Under the pieces are notes generated by a model. It was not told the DNA's origin. It was given only the letters and a program-made list of their open reading frames with translations, and made no database searches. This document shows, one piece after another, positions 51,475 to 61,458 of a stretch of 64,000 bases of DNA. The position numbers and the translations under genes were made by a program. The DNA is taken from positions 620,001-684,000 of the forward strand of contig CAVQVI010000007.1 in NCBI GenBank assembly GCA_963717075.1, written 5' to 3'. The stretch's first letter is position 1; each line of letters begins with the position of its first letter. This DNA is from JBGOTP01 sp963717075. Lineage in GTDB: Bacteria > Acidobacteriota > Vicinamibacteria > Vicinamibacterales > CAVVIG01.

Positions 51475-52694
51475 CGTCCCCCGAGCATGCGATAGGCGGC
51501 GCGTGCCGGGGCGGTCCAGCGCCAGCTGAGCGAGCGGTGGAATTCGTCGAGCCGGCGCGTCGCATCCTCAACGGCGCGCTGAAGATGCGCAACATCGGTG
51601 GCCCGACGCTCGAGAGCCTCGTGCAAACCCGATATCTCCAGTGCGCATGCGGCAAGCTCCGCCTGACGGCCTTCAAGTTCTATGCGCGCGGCCTCCAGCC
51701 GACGCGTTTCAGAAGCCAGTGCACCCTGCACTTTGTCCAGAGTGGCCCGCAACTCGTCCACTTCGGCGCTTCTGGCTCGCACTTCCGCGTTTCTGTCTCG
51801 CAGATCGGCCCTGGCTTCCTGCAGGGTCGATCGACACGACTCCAGGTCACGGTCTCGGGTCTCAACCGCAGCCTCCAGAGCCTCAACGCCACGGTGGCGC
51901 AGCGTTAATGCGATCCGTACGGCATCCGGGTCGTAAAGCGTGAGGCTCGATGGATCCCGGACGAAGGAATCGCCTTCGTGCAGTTCGTTGTACTGCACGT
52001 GCCAGCCGCGCGCGCGCTCACGCTCAGGAAACCGGTTCCGTCGTTCGCGGAACACCTTGCGCTCGCCGTGCGCCTGCCCCCGGATCGGATAGTGGCGGAG
52101 GAGAAATCTCAGGGGAAATACGCGACGACCGGGAAACGTCGCGTCGTGCCCGCCGCTGGCGATCAGATCGAGGTCGCGGGTCTTCTTCCAGGCGCGGATC
52201 TGAATGCGATCGTACGGCGCCGCTTCCGAATAGAACCTGAGCGCGTCGCGCACATCCTCGTCAGGACCGAGCGCGTCGCGGACCGGCCAGAAGTCGAGCG
52301 AGGCAAAATCGATGGCGTTGTATCCGAGCGCGTCAACCCTTCGAATCGCCTCGCTGAGCGTCAGCTGGGGCCAGGGACTCTCGCGGAACTCGTCGGCGTC
52401 GTGGTGGATGAACCAGCTGGCGTCAAGGCGGGTGGCCAGCTCCGCCTTTCTGAGAATGATGCGCTCCCACGCGAATGTCGCATCGCCAGCTCCATCAGGC
52501 GCAGGGAGCCGCTCGATGGCAAGAACCCCGCGGCCCACGTATCGTTCGACGATGGCCGCGGTGCTGTCGGTCGAACCGTCGTCCAGGAAGTAGACATCGA
52601 TGCCCTGGGCGATCAGGTCGCGGACGACCTGATCGATGATGTCCGCTTCGTTGTACGCCGCGAGGATCGCGACAATGGAAACATCCGAAGACAT
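51471..52694 (-). CDS. Family 2-like glycosyltransferase with long coiled coil
   Basis: 407 residues. VSIVAILAAYNEADIIDQVV, FLDDGSTDSTAAIVERY and FIHHDADEFRESPWPQLTLS form the GT2 core, with HHDAD as the metal-binding D-x-D. The middle (FLLRHYPIRGQAHGERKVFR) is typical of the GT2 group whose members act on a sugar carried by a lipid. From about 285 a continuous heptad region (EALEAAVETRDRDLESCRST) of ~90 residues precedes FHRSLSWRWTAPARAAYRML. The coiled-coil plus conserved short tail recurs in three genes here, suggesting a scaffolding role. First gene of the minus-strand operon. Confidence 0.8.
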   Translation of the reverse strand: MSSDVSIVAILAAYNEADIIDQVVRDLIAQGIDVYFLDDGSTDSTAAIVERYVGRGVLAIERLPAPDGAGDATFAWERIILRKAELATRLDASWFIHHDADEFRESPWPQLTLSEAIRRVDALGYNAIDFASLDFWPVRDALGPDEDVRDALRFYSEAAPYDRIQIRAWKKTRDLDLIASGGHDATFPGRRVFPLRFLLRHYPIRGQAHGERKVFRERRNRFPERERARGWHVQYNELHEGDSFVRDPSSLTLYDPDAVRIALTLRHRGVEALEAAVETRDRDLESCRSTLQEARADLRDRNAEVRARSAEVDELRATLDKVQGALASETRRLEAARIELEGRQAELAACALEISGLHEALERRATDVAHLQRAVEDATRRLDEFHRSLSWRWTAPARAAYRMLGGR

Positions 52695-52732
52695 TTCCGA
52701 GCATTCTACGGCAGCTCAGCTCGCGCCTACGG

Positions 52733-54291
52733 TCAGTACCGGTTCCAGCTGAACGTACCGATCATCGGATGACCCGCGACGTAGAAGTCGCGCGCCAGGC
52801 GGCGGTCGTAGTGGATGCTGGCGTTGCCGCCGTTGGTAATCGTCCTGGCCAGAATCGACCCGTACAGATCCTGAGTGCCCTGCAGGGTGAAGTCCGCATT
52901 GGGAGCGTAGATCGTGGCCGCCGACTGACTGTTTCCGCCTTTCATGCTGATGGTGGCCGATGCCGCCGTAGACGATCTGCAGCGCCGACGCGTCGTAGTT
53001 CACGCCGGAGGTATTGTTCTGCTTCCACGCCATCGTGGACAGATCGAACGGGGTTGTCATTTCGCTTCCATCGGGATTCTTGCCCGCGATCTTCAGCACG
53101 ACCGCCTGGTTCGAGCCAGACAGATTGTTGGCAACTTCAACATCCCCCGAACCGTTCAGGCTGTTGATGTTCACGTTGTTCGACGGACTGTTGGTCTTCA
53201 GGACGATCGTGAAGCCGCCAGCCACCGTCACGCTTGGCAGCGTGACGTCTGAGCCGTGGCCGTCAATAGTCACCGTCTTGGTGACGGCATTGACGGTGCA
53301 GTTGACGCCCAGAGCCAAGCCCAGCGAGGAGCAGGCGTTCACCGGAACCGCCAACAGCGCAGCGTTGATCGTCACCGCGGTCGTCGGCGGCGTCGTCGAG
53401 AACGTCGGCAGCGGGTAGCTGACTGCCGTCGGCAATTGCACCATGCTGCCCTCGACGTTCGCACTGCCACCCTCGGTCAAGCCCGTGACGGCGCCGGCCG
53501 CGCAGGTTCCCACGCCGGTCCGCGGCGTGTACAGGTTGCCTTGCACGTCCACGCTTCCCAGAATGTGCAAGTTTCCATTCGTGCCGACGTCGCCGCCGCT
53601 CGCCAGCGTGCTGTTGCCGGCGCCGGTCGGCGGCCCGACGCTGCGAATCGTAGCTGTTCACGGTGACGTTCCCGTGGAAGTAGATGGCGTCGCACGTGTT
53701 GGCGGTCGCAAATGCCGCGTACGAGTTGGCCGACACTTTCGGCGTCTCGACCAGCGCCGTCACCTCGACGGTCGCGCGGCGCGCGCCGCTAAGGACTCCG
53801 GCGCCCGAGATCTGCCACGTTTGCACGACACTCTGCCCGCCACCGTAAGACTCGAACTGCTGCATTTGCAGCAGCGTCGCGTAGGAGCCGTAGGCGACAC
53901 TGATGTTGTCGGCGGCCAGGGTACCCTGGGCGGCCGCGTTGAACGCATCCCGCACGGCCGCGACGGGATAGTTCGATGCCTGTGAGGCCGTCGCGGACAG
54001 GATCACGGGCTGGCCGTTGTAGGTGACCGGCGAGACGGTGCGGTTGTAATTGCTGAGCGGATCGGCGACCGTCCCCGGAGGAGAGTACTGCGCCGTGTCG
54101 AGGAGGAAGTTGGCGGCCTTCTGGACGGCCGCCTCCCCGCCGTACCGGGCCTGCGACATCATCCGGTAGTTCATGCTCGCGTACGTTTCCGTCTGCGAGA
54201 GGAACATCAGCGACACGGCCAGCGCCGACATCGCCGTCATCAGAAACAGCGCGAGGACGATGGCGATTCCGCGTTCGTGGTGTGCGTTCAT
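52733..54291 (-). CDS. pilX: PilX-like type IV pilus assembly protein (two frameshifts)
   Basis: ATG 54291. GIAIVLALFLMTAMSALAVS is a prepilin-like hydrophobic N terminus of PilX/PilX_N proteins, followed by SLMFLSQTETYASMNYRMMS. The Ser/Thr/Gly-rich body slips frame near 53650 (then SVGPPTGAGNSTLASGGDVG continues) and near 52955 (then MKGGNSQSAATIYAPNADFT), ending GTFSWNRY*. The reading across frames is smooth, so the gene is probably intact in the cell. PilX is a minor pilin-operon protein that helps pilus assembly; no pilY1 follows, as glycosyltransferase genes begin 38 bases downstream. Confidence 0.75.
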
Positions 54292-54313
54292 ATGGTGTTC
54301 ATCCATGGACAAG

Positions 54314-55322
54314 TCAGGGCAGCAACCCCGTAATCGTCGCGGGCGTGGACTGAATGCGATCCGTATAGCCAATGCTCGCCAGCATCCACGCGTTGTAGAT
54401 GTTGCGCGGCGACACGTTCAGGAGCGCCTTCGTTTCCGTCTGATAGGCTTTCGTCACGGGGTCGATCTGCTGAGTCTGCACGGTAAGCGTGATCGCGACA
54501 TCCAGAACGAACGTGAAGGGCGTGCCCTGCACGGTCATGCTCGTGGTCTGATACGTGAAGCACGGTGTGCCGCCCGGATTCGGAATGATATTGCTCGAGC
54601 AAAATCTGCGCGTTCGTGAGCGCCGGCTTGCTGCCGGCGTTGAACGGCATCACGTTCCGATACAGGTTGTGCGCGCCGGTGTCGCACGTGTACTCGACGT
54701 ACACCATGTTGCCGTCGGCGTTGATGTCGCCGTACATCTTGAGCACGGTCGCGCTCGATCCGTTCACCACGCCGGTTGGCGGGATGATGCCGTTCGCGAA
54801 GCCTCCGAGCGGCACGAGTACCGTGCCCGCAGCGTGAGCCAGCGTGAAGCACGCCGTGATCGTCGGCGGCGTGGCCGCGGCATTCACTGCCGCGATCTTC
54901 ACGGTCTCCTGCAAGTCGCCATCGAGGGTCGTGAGCAGTTCGTACGCCGCCGGCGGACCGGCCGAGGCAAAGATGCCCTCAACGGAATTCACACCGACGA
55001 CGACGGCGTTCACTAGCGGGAATGTCTGGTCGCAGCTCGCCGCCGCCGCCACCGCGGAGCCGAGCTGCACGCTGGCCGCCGTGGCGATACGCCCGGCCTG
55101 GCCCACCTCCTGCTGCAACAGCTCGGTGGCACCCCGGATACCGCTGTGCATTTCGGTCCGGTTCCACACCGTTGCCTGCGAGTTCGTCATCTGCATCAAG
55201 GCGCTGGTGACGATGCTGGAGACGATGAGGAGCACCGCGGTGGACACGGTCAGCTCGATGAGCGAGAAGCCGGCAGCCGATGTTTGGACGCTTCGCGCGT
55301 CCCTCGTTAGAACTGCGCGCAT
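54314..55322 (-). CDS. pilW: PilW-like minor pilin (one frameshift)
   Basis: About 335 residues when corrected. AAGFSLIELTVSTAVLLIVS carries the prepilin peptidase site G/FSLIE with the +5 Glu and the hydrophobic assembly helix. The body continues to DAQILLEQ-like ALTNAQILLEQ, where one base slips near 54590, then VLDVAITLTVQTQQIDPVTK and ASIGYTDRIQSTPATITGLL complete it. PilW primes pilus assembly together with FimT, PilV and PilX. Its start overlaps the pilV end by 16 bases. Confidence 0.8.
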
Positions 55323-55828
55323 TTGAGGGCTACCACCGTGGATCGTGGAATCAGCGCGCGGGCGACCGAGTGGCGCACCGTGCTCGTCACCGTAATCTGT
55401 TTGACGCCGCTGGACGGGTTCGTGATACTCCAGACGCGCTCGTAGAACCAGTTTGCCGGAGGGGTCGATCCGCCGCCGAGCAGCGAACCATCCTGCGCCA
55501 GCCAGTCGACGTATCCATTCACCGGTGACGCGGTGTCCGTGCTGCCGCCGACAGCCAGCCCGGTGCCGCCGGTCGCCGCGGCCGGAAACACGATGGTGTC
55601 CGTGCCTGCGTCGGTGTAGGCAATGGCGAGGAGCTGCTCCATTTTGTCCTGCGCGTACTCGGTCGTGCGGGCCTCGAGATGCCCGTGATTCTCGGTGAGC
55701 GTGGTGGCGAGCGCGGCCATCCCCAGCAACCCGATCGTCACCACGATCATCAGTCCGCAGGCGATGGCGGTTTCGATGAGCGTCGTGCCTCGTTCGGACT
55801 TCAGCTTTTCGATCAATTCAGCACCCAT
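55307..55828 (-). CDS. pilV: PilV-like minor pilin
   Basis: 173 residues from ATG 55828, within the 3' end of the FimT-like gene (16-base overlap). KSERGTTLIETAIACGLMIV is a type IV prepilin leader: G/TTLIE, with Glu at +5 and a hydrophobic helix after it. The globular part has few landmarks (WFYERVWSITNPSSGVKQIT), as usual for PilV. Intact frame. Second gene of the four-gene minor-pilin operon fimT-pilV-pilW-pilX. Confidence 0.8.
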   Translation of the reverse strand: MGAELIEKLKSERGTTLIETAIACGLMIVVTIGLLGMAALATTLTENHGHLEARTTEYAQDKMEQLLAIAYTDAGTDTIVFPAAATGGTGLAVGGSTDTASPVNGYVDWLAQDGSLLGGGSTPPANWFYERVWSITNPSSGVKQITVTSTVRHSVARALIPRSTVVALKCAQF

Positions 55829-56406
55829 GACGGCGTGACAGCAGGGAACGCGTGCCACATCCGCAGCATGCCAGTGGCAGCCACCGTGATGCCGTACACC
55901 GCGGAGCCATCAGTCAGATACAGCGCGTCGACACCGGTCGGCGCCAGGGTCGAGTCGATAGGCACACCGCGAGAGTTGAACATGATGCAGGCCGTGTCGT
56001 TGATCACCGCACCCATGTCGTCAACACACAGCGGAGCCTGACCGATGGTCGCCTGCGTGTTCGGCGGGGGCGCACCGATGATGTCGTAACCGAACGACAC
56101 GCCCAGCGACAGCGGTGACGTGCCGCTCTCGGCCGTCCAGGCCGACGTCGTCTTGTTCCAGGACTCGATGTGGTGCGTATTCCCACCCAGATCCACGTAG
56201 AGCCTCGATCGAGAGAAATTGGACGCGGCCCGCATCTTCGCCACCGCAACCGCATTCGACACGCTGCGGGCGTCGCCGCTCAGCCGAAAGGCAGCCAGGG
56301 CGCTGCCGAACATCGGCATCGCAATCGCACTGATGATGCCGATCACCGCAAGGACGATCGTGACTTCCATGATCGTGAACCCGGACTCTCGACCGTGACC
56401 TGACAT
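55813..56406 (-). CDS. fimT: GspH/FimT-type pseudopilin
   Basis: 197 residues from ATG 56406 (a TTG at 56418 is the alternative). ESGFTIMEVTIVLAVIGIIS is a textbook prepilin N terminus: cleavage after Gly, methylated Phe, Glu at +5. RLSGDARSVSNAVAVAKMRA and ASNFSRSRLYVDLGG are the GspH/FimT helix and first strand. It starts the minor-pilin operon and would form the tip complex that primes pilus growth. The promoter lies between 56407 and the divergent quinoprotein gene at 56620. Confidence 0.85.
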   Translation of the reverse strand: MSGHGRESGFTIMEVTIVLAVIGIISAIAMPMFGSALAAFRLSGDARSVSNAVAVAKMRAASNFSRSRLYVDLGGNTHHIESWNKTTSAWTAESGTSPLSLGVSFGYDIIGAPPPNTQATIGQAPLCVDDMGAVINDTACIMFNSRGVPIDSTLAPTGVDALYLTDGSAVYGITVAATGMLRMWHAFPAVTPSWVLN

Positions 56407-56619
56407 CACACTGCTCAACGGAGCAAGGGGGATGCCGCGACGCTTGTGTGCACGATTTCAGCTAAGGTCTGTAATGACAGCCTTTACGGGAAAAATTGCA
56501 CGCGGGTCCTTTTCCCGCACATGCGCCGTCCTGGAACAGTGGATCACAGATTTGGTGATGATGGAACCATTGGCGACGGGCGGTATGATCGAACCCGCTT
56601 GTTCGTCCGGGTAGAACCT

Positions 56620-58815
56620 ATGTCACGAAGAGTCTTGGGAATTGTGCCGGCGCTCACCCTCCTCGTCGTCGCGCTCATCTGGACGACTCAACCGAGAGTG
56701 GGCGCTCAGGCCTGGGGATGGCCAAGCACCAAGGCCGGCGACTGGCCGATGTATCTCGCGGATCCAAGCGGGAGCAAGTACTCGCCGCTCGACCAGATCA
56801 ACGCCTCGAATTTCAGCAAGCTCGAAGTCGCCTGGACGCTGAGGGTCGACAATCTCGGCGCGCGGCCCGAAGCCAGGCTCCAGGGCGCGCCGATTGCCGT
56901 CAAGGGCACGCTTTACACTACCGCCGGTCAGGCCGGCAAATCGGTCGTGTCAATCGACGGCCGGACGGGCGAGCTGAAATGGGTGCACCGCTATGACGAA
57001 GGCGAGCGCGCGAGCCGCTGGTCCCCTCGTCAGTATTCGGGCCGCGGCGTGGCGTACTGGACCGATGGTCGTGGTGACGAACGCGTCATCTACCTGACGA
57101 CCGGGTATCAGATGATCGAGCTGAATGCGAAGACCGGTCAGCCGATCGTGTCGTTCGGCAAGAACGGCATCGTGGACCTCAAGGTCGGCGTCGTCATCGG
57201 CAAGGACAAGCAAATCGATCTCGAAAAGGGCGAAATCGGTCAGCACAACCCGCCGACCGTCGTCGGCGACACGATCCTCGTCGGTTCATCGATGTTCGAG
57301 GGACTCGACTATCACTTCAGCACAAACGCCAAAGGTCTGGTCCGCGCCTTCGACGCCAAAACCGGCAAGCAGCTGTGGCGCTTCAACACGATTCCCTACC
57401 TTGGACAGTTCGGCAACGAGACCTGGGAACAAGGCTCGTGGGAATGGACCGGCAACACGGGCGTGTGGGCGCACATCACCGCCGACCCCGTGGCCGGCCT
57501 GGCCTATCTCCCAGTGGAGACGCCGACGATCGACGAGTATGGCGGCAACCGGCCGGGGAACAATCTGTTCGCCGAAAGCCTCGTCGCGGTCGATCTGAAG
57601 ACCGGTGTCCGTAAATGGCACTTCCAACTCGTCCATCATCCACTGTGGGACCACGACATCTCGTCAGCCCCTCTCCTCATTGACGCAACGATCGACGGGC
57701 AGCCGCGCAAGCTCGTCGCGCAGCCGACAAAACAGGGATGGCTCTACACATTCGACCGGCTTACCGGAGAACCGATCTGGCCGATCGTCGAGCGACCGGT
57801 GCCGCAGACCGACGTCCCGGGTGAGAAGACTTCGCCGACGCAGCCGTTTGTGACCAAACCGCCTCCGTACTCGCGGATCTACGTGGCGGAATCGGACCTG
57901 ATCGACTTCACACCGGCGCTTCGAGCCCGCGCGCTCGAGAATCTGAAGCCGTATCGCTGGGAGCCGACACCGTTCGTCCCGCCGACGTGGAGGGGGCCGG
58001 AAGGCAAATGGCTCGGCGGCATCAACATCGGCAACCTCGGCGGCGGCATCAACTGGCCCGGTGCGTCGTTCGACCCGGAGACGGCGATCTTCTACGGGCA
58101 GGCGAACAACGCGAACGTGACCGCGACGAGCTTCTCCCCCGAGGATCTCGAGATCATCGGGCCCGAGCAGCAGGCGAAGAACCGGATTCCGTCGTGGGAG
58201 TCACCGAACGGCCGCTCAGGCGGACCACCGGCGGACAGGGCCAGTCGGGAAGGTGACGCCGGCGGCCGAGGAGCCGGGCGGGGCGACGCGGCGCAGGGCG
58301 GTGGTGCACCCGCCGCAGCGGCCGCTGGTGACGGCCGTGCCATGACGACGGGCCTCGAGGGTCTGCCGATCGTCAAGCCGCCATACGGGGTCCTATCGGC
58401 AATCGACTTGAACACCGGCGCCCTGAAATTCCAGGTGCCACATGGGGAAACACCGGACAATGTCCGCAATACGTTGCAGCGTCTTGGCGTGACTTACACC
58501 GAGCGCACCGGACAGAGTGGGAGTACCGGTCTCATGGTCACGAAGACGATGGTCGTGGTCGGTGATCTCGCGGTCACTTCGCCGCCGGGACGTCAGCCTG
58601 GGGCCATGCTTCGCGCGTACGACAAGCAGACCGGCATGGAACTCGGCGCGGTGCTCATGCCGAACCGCGTCAGCGGGTCACCAATGACCTATCTTGGCAG
58701 CGACGGTCGACAGTACATCAACATCGCCGTCCATGGCCTCGGCACTGGCGCCGGCACGTATGTCACGTACGCGCTCCCGGCATCGGAGATTCGTCCAACC
58801 AGCGGACAGCGATAG
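56620..58815 (+). CDS. PQQ-dependent dehydrogenase (quinoprotein glucose dehydrogenase-like)
   Basis: 731 residues from ATG 56620; the frame opens earlier without leader character. Residues 1-28 are a signal peptide (VPALTLLVVALIWTTQPRVG). Propeller blades are plain: DWPMYLADPSGSKYSPLDQI, VVSIDGRTGELKWVHRYDEG, VRAFDAKTGKQLWRFNTIPY, GVRKWHFQLVHHPLWDHDIS (the W-D-H-D motif of soluble glucose-type enzymes), and AMLRAYDKQTGMELGAVLMP. A Gly/Ala/Arg-rich insert (about 540-590) interrupts the propeller. There is no C-terminal cytochrome domain, so electrons leave by a separate carrier. Periplasmic oxidation of a sugar or alcohol. Confidence 0.85.
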   Translation: MSRRVLGIVPALTLLVVALIWTTQPRVGAQAWGWPSTKAGDWPMYLADPSGSKYSPLDQINASNFSKLEVAWTLRVDNLGARPEARLQGAPIAVKGTLYTTAGQAGKSVVSIDGRTGELKWVHRYDEGERASRWSPRQYSGRGVAYWTDGRGDERVIYLTTGYQMIELNAKTGQPIVSFGKNGIVDLKVGVVIGKDKQIDLEKGEIGQHNPPTVVGDTILVGSSMFEGLDYHFSTNAKGLVRAFDAKTGKQLWRFNTIPYLGQFGNETWEQGSWEWTGNTGVWAHITADPVAGLAYLPVETPTIDEYGGNRPGNNLFAESLVAVDLKTGVRKWHFQLVHHPLWDHDISSAPLLIDATIDGQPRKLVAQPTKQGWLYTFDRLTGEPIWPIVERPVPQTDVPGEKTSPTQPFVTKPPPYSRIYVAESDLIDFTPALRARALENLKPYRWEPTPFVPPTWRGPEGKWLGGINIGNLGGGINWPGASFDPETAIFYGQANNANVTATSFSPEDLEIIGPEQQAKNRIPSWESPNGRSGGPPADRASREGDAGGRGAGRGDAAQGGGAPAAAAAGDGRAMTTGLEGLPIVKPPYGVLSAIDLNTGALKFQVPHGETPDNVRNTLQRLGVTYTERTGQSGSTGLMVTKTMVVVGDLAVTSPPGRQPGAMLRAYDKQTGMELGAVLMPNRVSGSPMTYLGSDGRQYINIAVHGLGTGAGTYVTYALPASEIRPTSGQR

Positions 58816-58864
58816 GCCCTCTTGTGCTTCTCTGCGAATCCTGCGGGCTCTGCAGTGAGTGTAG

Positions 58865-60086
58865 TCAGGAGCGCAGGCGCTGTGCCAGGCGATGCAGGAA
58901 GAGCCCGACGTCGGTGACGACTCCAATCGTCTGCGAAGACCCGCGATCGGCCAGCTTGGTCACCACCGCGGGATTGATATCCACGCAGACCATCTTGACC
59001 CATGACGGGAGCATGTTTCCGACACCGATGCCGTGCAGCATCGTCGACAGGCCGAGAACAAGACTGACGCCCTGCAGGGCGTCCGCATACAGGTCCTGCG
59101 CGGCGCGCAAGTCCATGATCGTGTCGGGCAGCGGCCCATCGTCCCTGATACTACCGGCGAGCACGTAATGGACCTCGTGCTTGATGCACTCGTACATCAG
59201 GCCCGAAGTCAGCACACCTTGTTCGACGGCCTGACGAAGCCCTCCCATCCGGCAGATCGTGTTGATCGCGCGCATGTGGTGCCGATGGCCACCTTCAATC
59301 GCTTTCCCCGTATCCAGATCGACGCCGAGCGAGGTTCCGAAAAACGCCTGTTCGACATCATGGACCGCGAGGGCGTTCCCCGCGAGGAGCACGTTGACGA
59401 AGCCCGAGCGAATCAGCTCCTGAAAGTGCTGCGACCCACCCGTATGCACGACGACCGGCCCGGCCACGACGGCGATGCGCCCACCGCTCGTTCTTGATGT
59501 CGCGCATCATGTCGGCAATGCGCGCCACCCCCACCTCGACGCGCCGCTCCGATGAAATCTCGTTCGCCATGAACGCAAAACCATGACGATCGCGATCTTG
59601 GAATTCCGGGATCACCCGGACACCAGACACGCCGCACACGACGCTATCGCCTGTCTTGATGTCGCGCAGCTTTCGGCATCGGGCGTGACCGTCCTCGATC
59701 GCGATGACCGCGTCCATCCGCTGGTTCGTCACTTCGATCCAGTGTCGCCGGTGTCGAACCAGCGTGCGATGGTTGGTGGTCGAGTAGAAATCATCCGGCA
59801 CACAGCCATCGCGGTCGGCGGACTTGATGAGCGCGTCCTGCTGATCGGCCAGACGGCACCCGAGCGCCACCAGCTCTTCGAGGACCTGTCCCAGCACGTG
59901 CGGGGAGGGCGCGGAGATCCGCATCGAAATGAACGACGGATCGTTGTTGCTGCGACCGATGTCGAACTTGAGGACTTCGAAGGACGCGTTGCCCTTGACC
60001 ACGGCATCGAACACAGTATTGAGAATCTGTGAGTCGATCAGGTGCCCTTCCGCTTCGACGACTTCGCTGAACGTGGCTGCAGCCAT
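58865..60086 (-). CDS. LOR/SDH-domain protein, archaeal-type ornithine cyclodeaminase-like (one frameshift)
   Basis: About 406 residues when corrected. ATG 60086 abuts the homoserine dehydrogenase stop. The N-terminal LOR/SDH domain (EVVEAEGHLIDSQILNTVFD; GNASFEVLKFDIGRSNNDPS) is followed by a Rossmann part that slips frame near 59487 (MMRDIKNER into VAGPVVVHTGGSQHFQELIR) and contains NVLLAGNALAVHDVEQAFFG and GHRHHMRAINTICRMGG. This is the TIGR00300-type family: archaeal ornithine cyclodeaminase (ornithine to proline) and the C-terminal half of cyanobacterial AgrE/ArgZ. Co-transcription with hom links amino-acid branches; the exact substrate is unproven here. Confidence 0.75.
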
Positions 60087-60087
60087 G

Positions 60088-61365
60088 TCACGTGAAGATG
60101 GGCAGGGCCAGCGGGGGCTGGACGTGATAGTCGCTTTGGGCCACCTCCGCAAGCGCGCGATCCAGTACGGACTCGGGACACTCCTCGAGCGTGGTGACGA
60201 ACGGGAGCCGGTCCCTGCGGAACTTCGGCAGCTGCAGGACGCCCTCGATGTTGATGCCGTACTTCGCGTACGACGTCGTGATCTGCGCCAGGATGCCGGG
60301 CTTGTCACTGACGGTGAAGCGTACGTAGTGGGGCGCCACGAAATCGCCGCTCACCGGATAGAACTTGGTCGGCGCCGCATTTGCGGGTCGTGCCTCACCG
60401 CGTGTGGCCACGGATAGGACATCGGACACCACCGCAACCGCCGTCGGCGAACCGCCCGCGCCGGACCCGAAGAAGGAGGTCTCGCCGCCGAAGACGCCGC
60501 GAACAGTCACCAGGTTCTGACTGCCTTCGACCCGTCCGAAACCGGACGACAACGGCACGAGCGCCGGTCTGACCGCGGCGAACACTGCGCCGCTGTCTTC
60601 GACCGACGCTCGCGCGATCTGGCGAATGGTGCACCCGAGCTCGCGAGCATAGAGAAAATCCACCGGCTCGATGGGACGAATGGAACGCGTGGCGATGTCG
60701 GTCACGCGAATCGGGCGTCGAAGTCCGACCGCGGAAATGATCGCCAGTTTCGCGGCGGCATCCGCCCCGTCGAGATCCTCGCTCGGATCGGCTTCGGCGT
60801 ACCCGGCCTTCTGCGCTTCGGCAAGCGCGTCCGCGAAGGAGATGGTCTCAGACTGCATGCGGCTCAGAATGTAGGCGCAAGTGCCGTTCAGGATGCCGCG
60901 GACTTCGACGAGCCGATCGCCGGCGAGGCCCTCCTGAAGCGCCCGCAGGACGGGAATCCCGCCGGCCACCGATGCCTCGAACCGGACTTCCAGTCCGCGG
61001 GTCTTCGCCACGTCCAGCAACTCGGTCCCGAAATGCGCGATCAACTGTTTGTTCGCCGTCACGACCGACTTGCCGGCTACCAGGGCCGCCTTCACCCAGT
61101 CGTACGTCGGACGAACGCCACCCACGAGTTCAATGACAATGTCGACGTCTGATGCCAGGACCTCGTCGATCGACTCCGTCCAGACGATCGGTGAGGGGAC
61201 CCAATCGACCCGCTTCCTGGACACCTCGCGGTTGAAGATGTGGGTCAACTGCACGTGTGGAATTTCTCCGCTGCAGAGAATGCGGGCGACCGACTGCCCC
61301 ACCGTCCCGAACCCGAGCAGCGCGACACGCGAGCGCTTGGGAGAAACCACTGCATTGGATGTCAT
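60088..61365 (-). CDS. hom: Homoserine dehydrogenase
   Basis: 425 residues. RVALLGFGTVGQSVARIL binds NAD(P); the catalytic domain has VTANKQLIAHFGTELLDVAK, RFEASVAGGIPVLRALQEGL, RGILNGTCAYILSRM and EADPSEDLDGADAAAKLAII. A C-terminal ACT domain (YVRFTVSDKPGILAQITTSY) allows feedback by threonine. The enzyme reduces aspartate semialdehyde to homoserine, the branch to threonine and methionine. Intact frame. A leader with an attenuator-like terminator and a small ORF lies upstream (61459-61877), and the LOR/SDH gene follows with one base between stop and start. Confidence 0.93.
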   Translation of the reverse strand: MTSNAVVSPKRSRVALLGFGTVGQSVARILCSGEIPHVQLTHIFNREVSRKRVDWVPSPIVWTESIDEVLASDVDIVIELVGGVRPTYDWVKAALVAGKSVVTANKQLIAHFGTELLDVAKTRGLEVRFEASVAGGIPVLRALQEGLAGDRLVEVRGILNGTCAYILSRMQSETISFADALAEAQKAGYAEADPSEDLDGADAAAKLAIISAVGLRRPIRVTDIATRSIRPIEPVDFLYARELGCTIRQIARASVEDSGAVFAAVRPALVPLSSGFGRVEGSQNLVTVRGVFGGETSFFGSGAGGSPTAVAVVSDVLSVATRGEARPANAAPTKFYPVSGDFVAPHYVRFTVSDKPGILAQITTSYAKYGINIEGVLQLPKFRRDRLPFVTTLEECPESVLDRALAEVAQSDYHVQPPLALPIFT

Positions 61366-61458
61366 AGAGTGCGCACCTTGAGGCTCTCAGCTCTCAGCTG
61401 TCGACCGTCAGCGGTCAGCTGTCAGCGTGCTGATTCGAGCCAGTAAGCTATCACGTCT

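Noticed and set aside
61381..61430. AGCT/GTCAGC low-complexity tract before hom as a regulatory site
   Set aside because: Partly self-complementary but degenerate; similar tracts are common filler in such genomes and no function can be supported.
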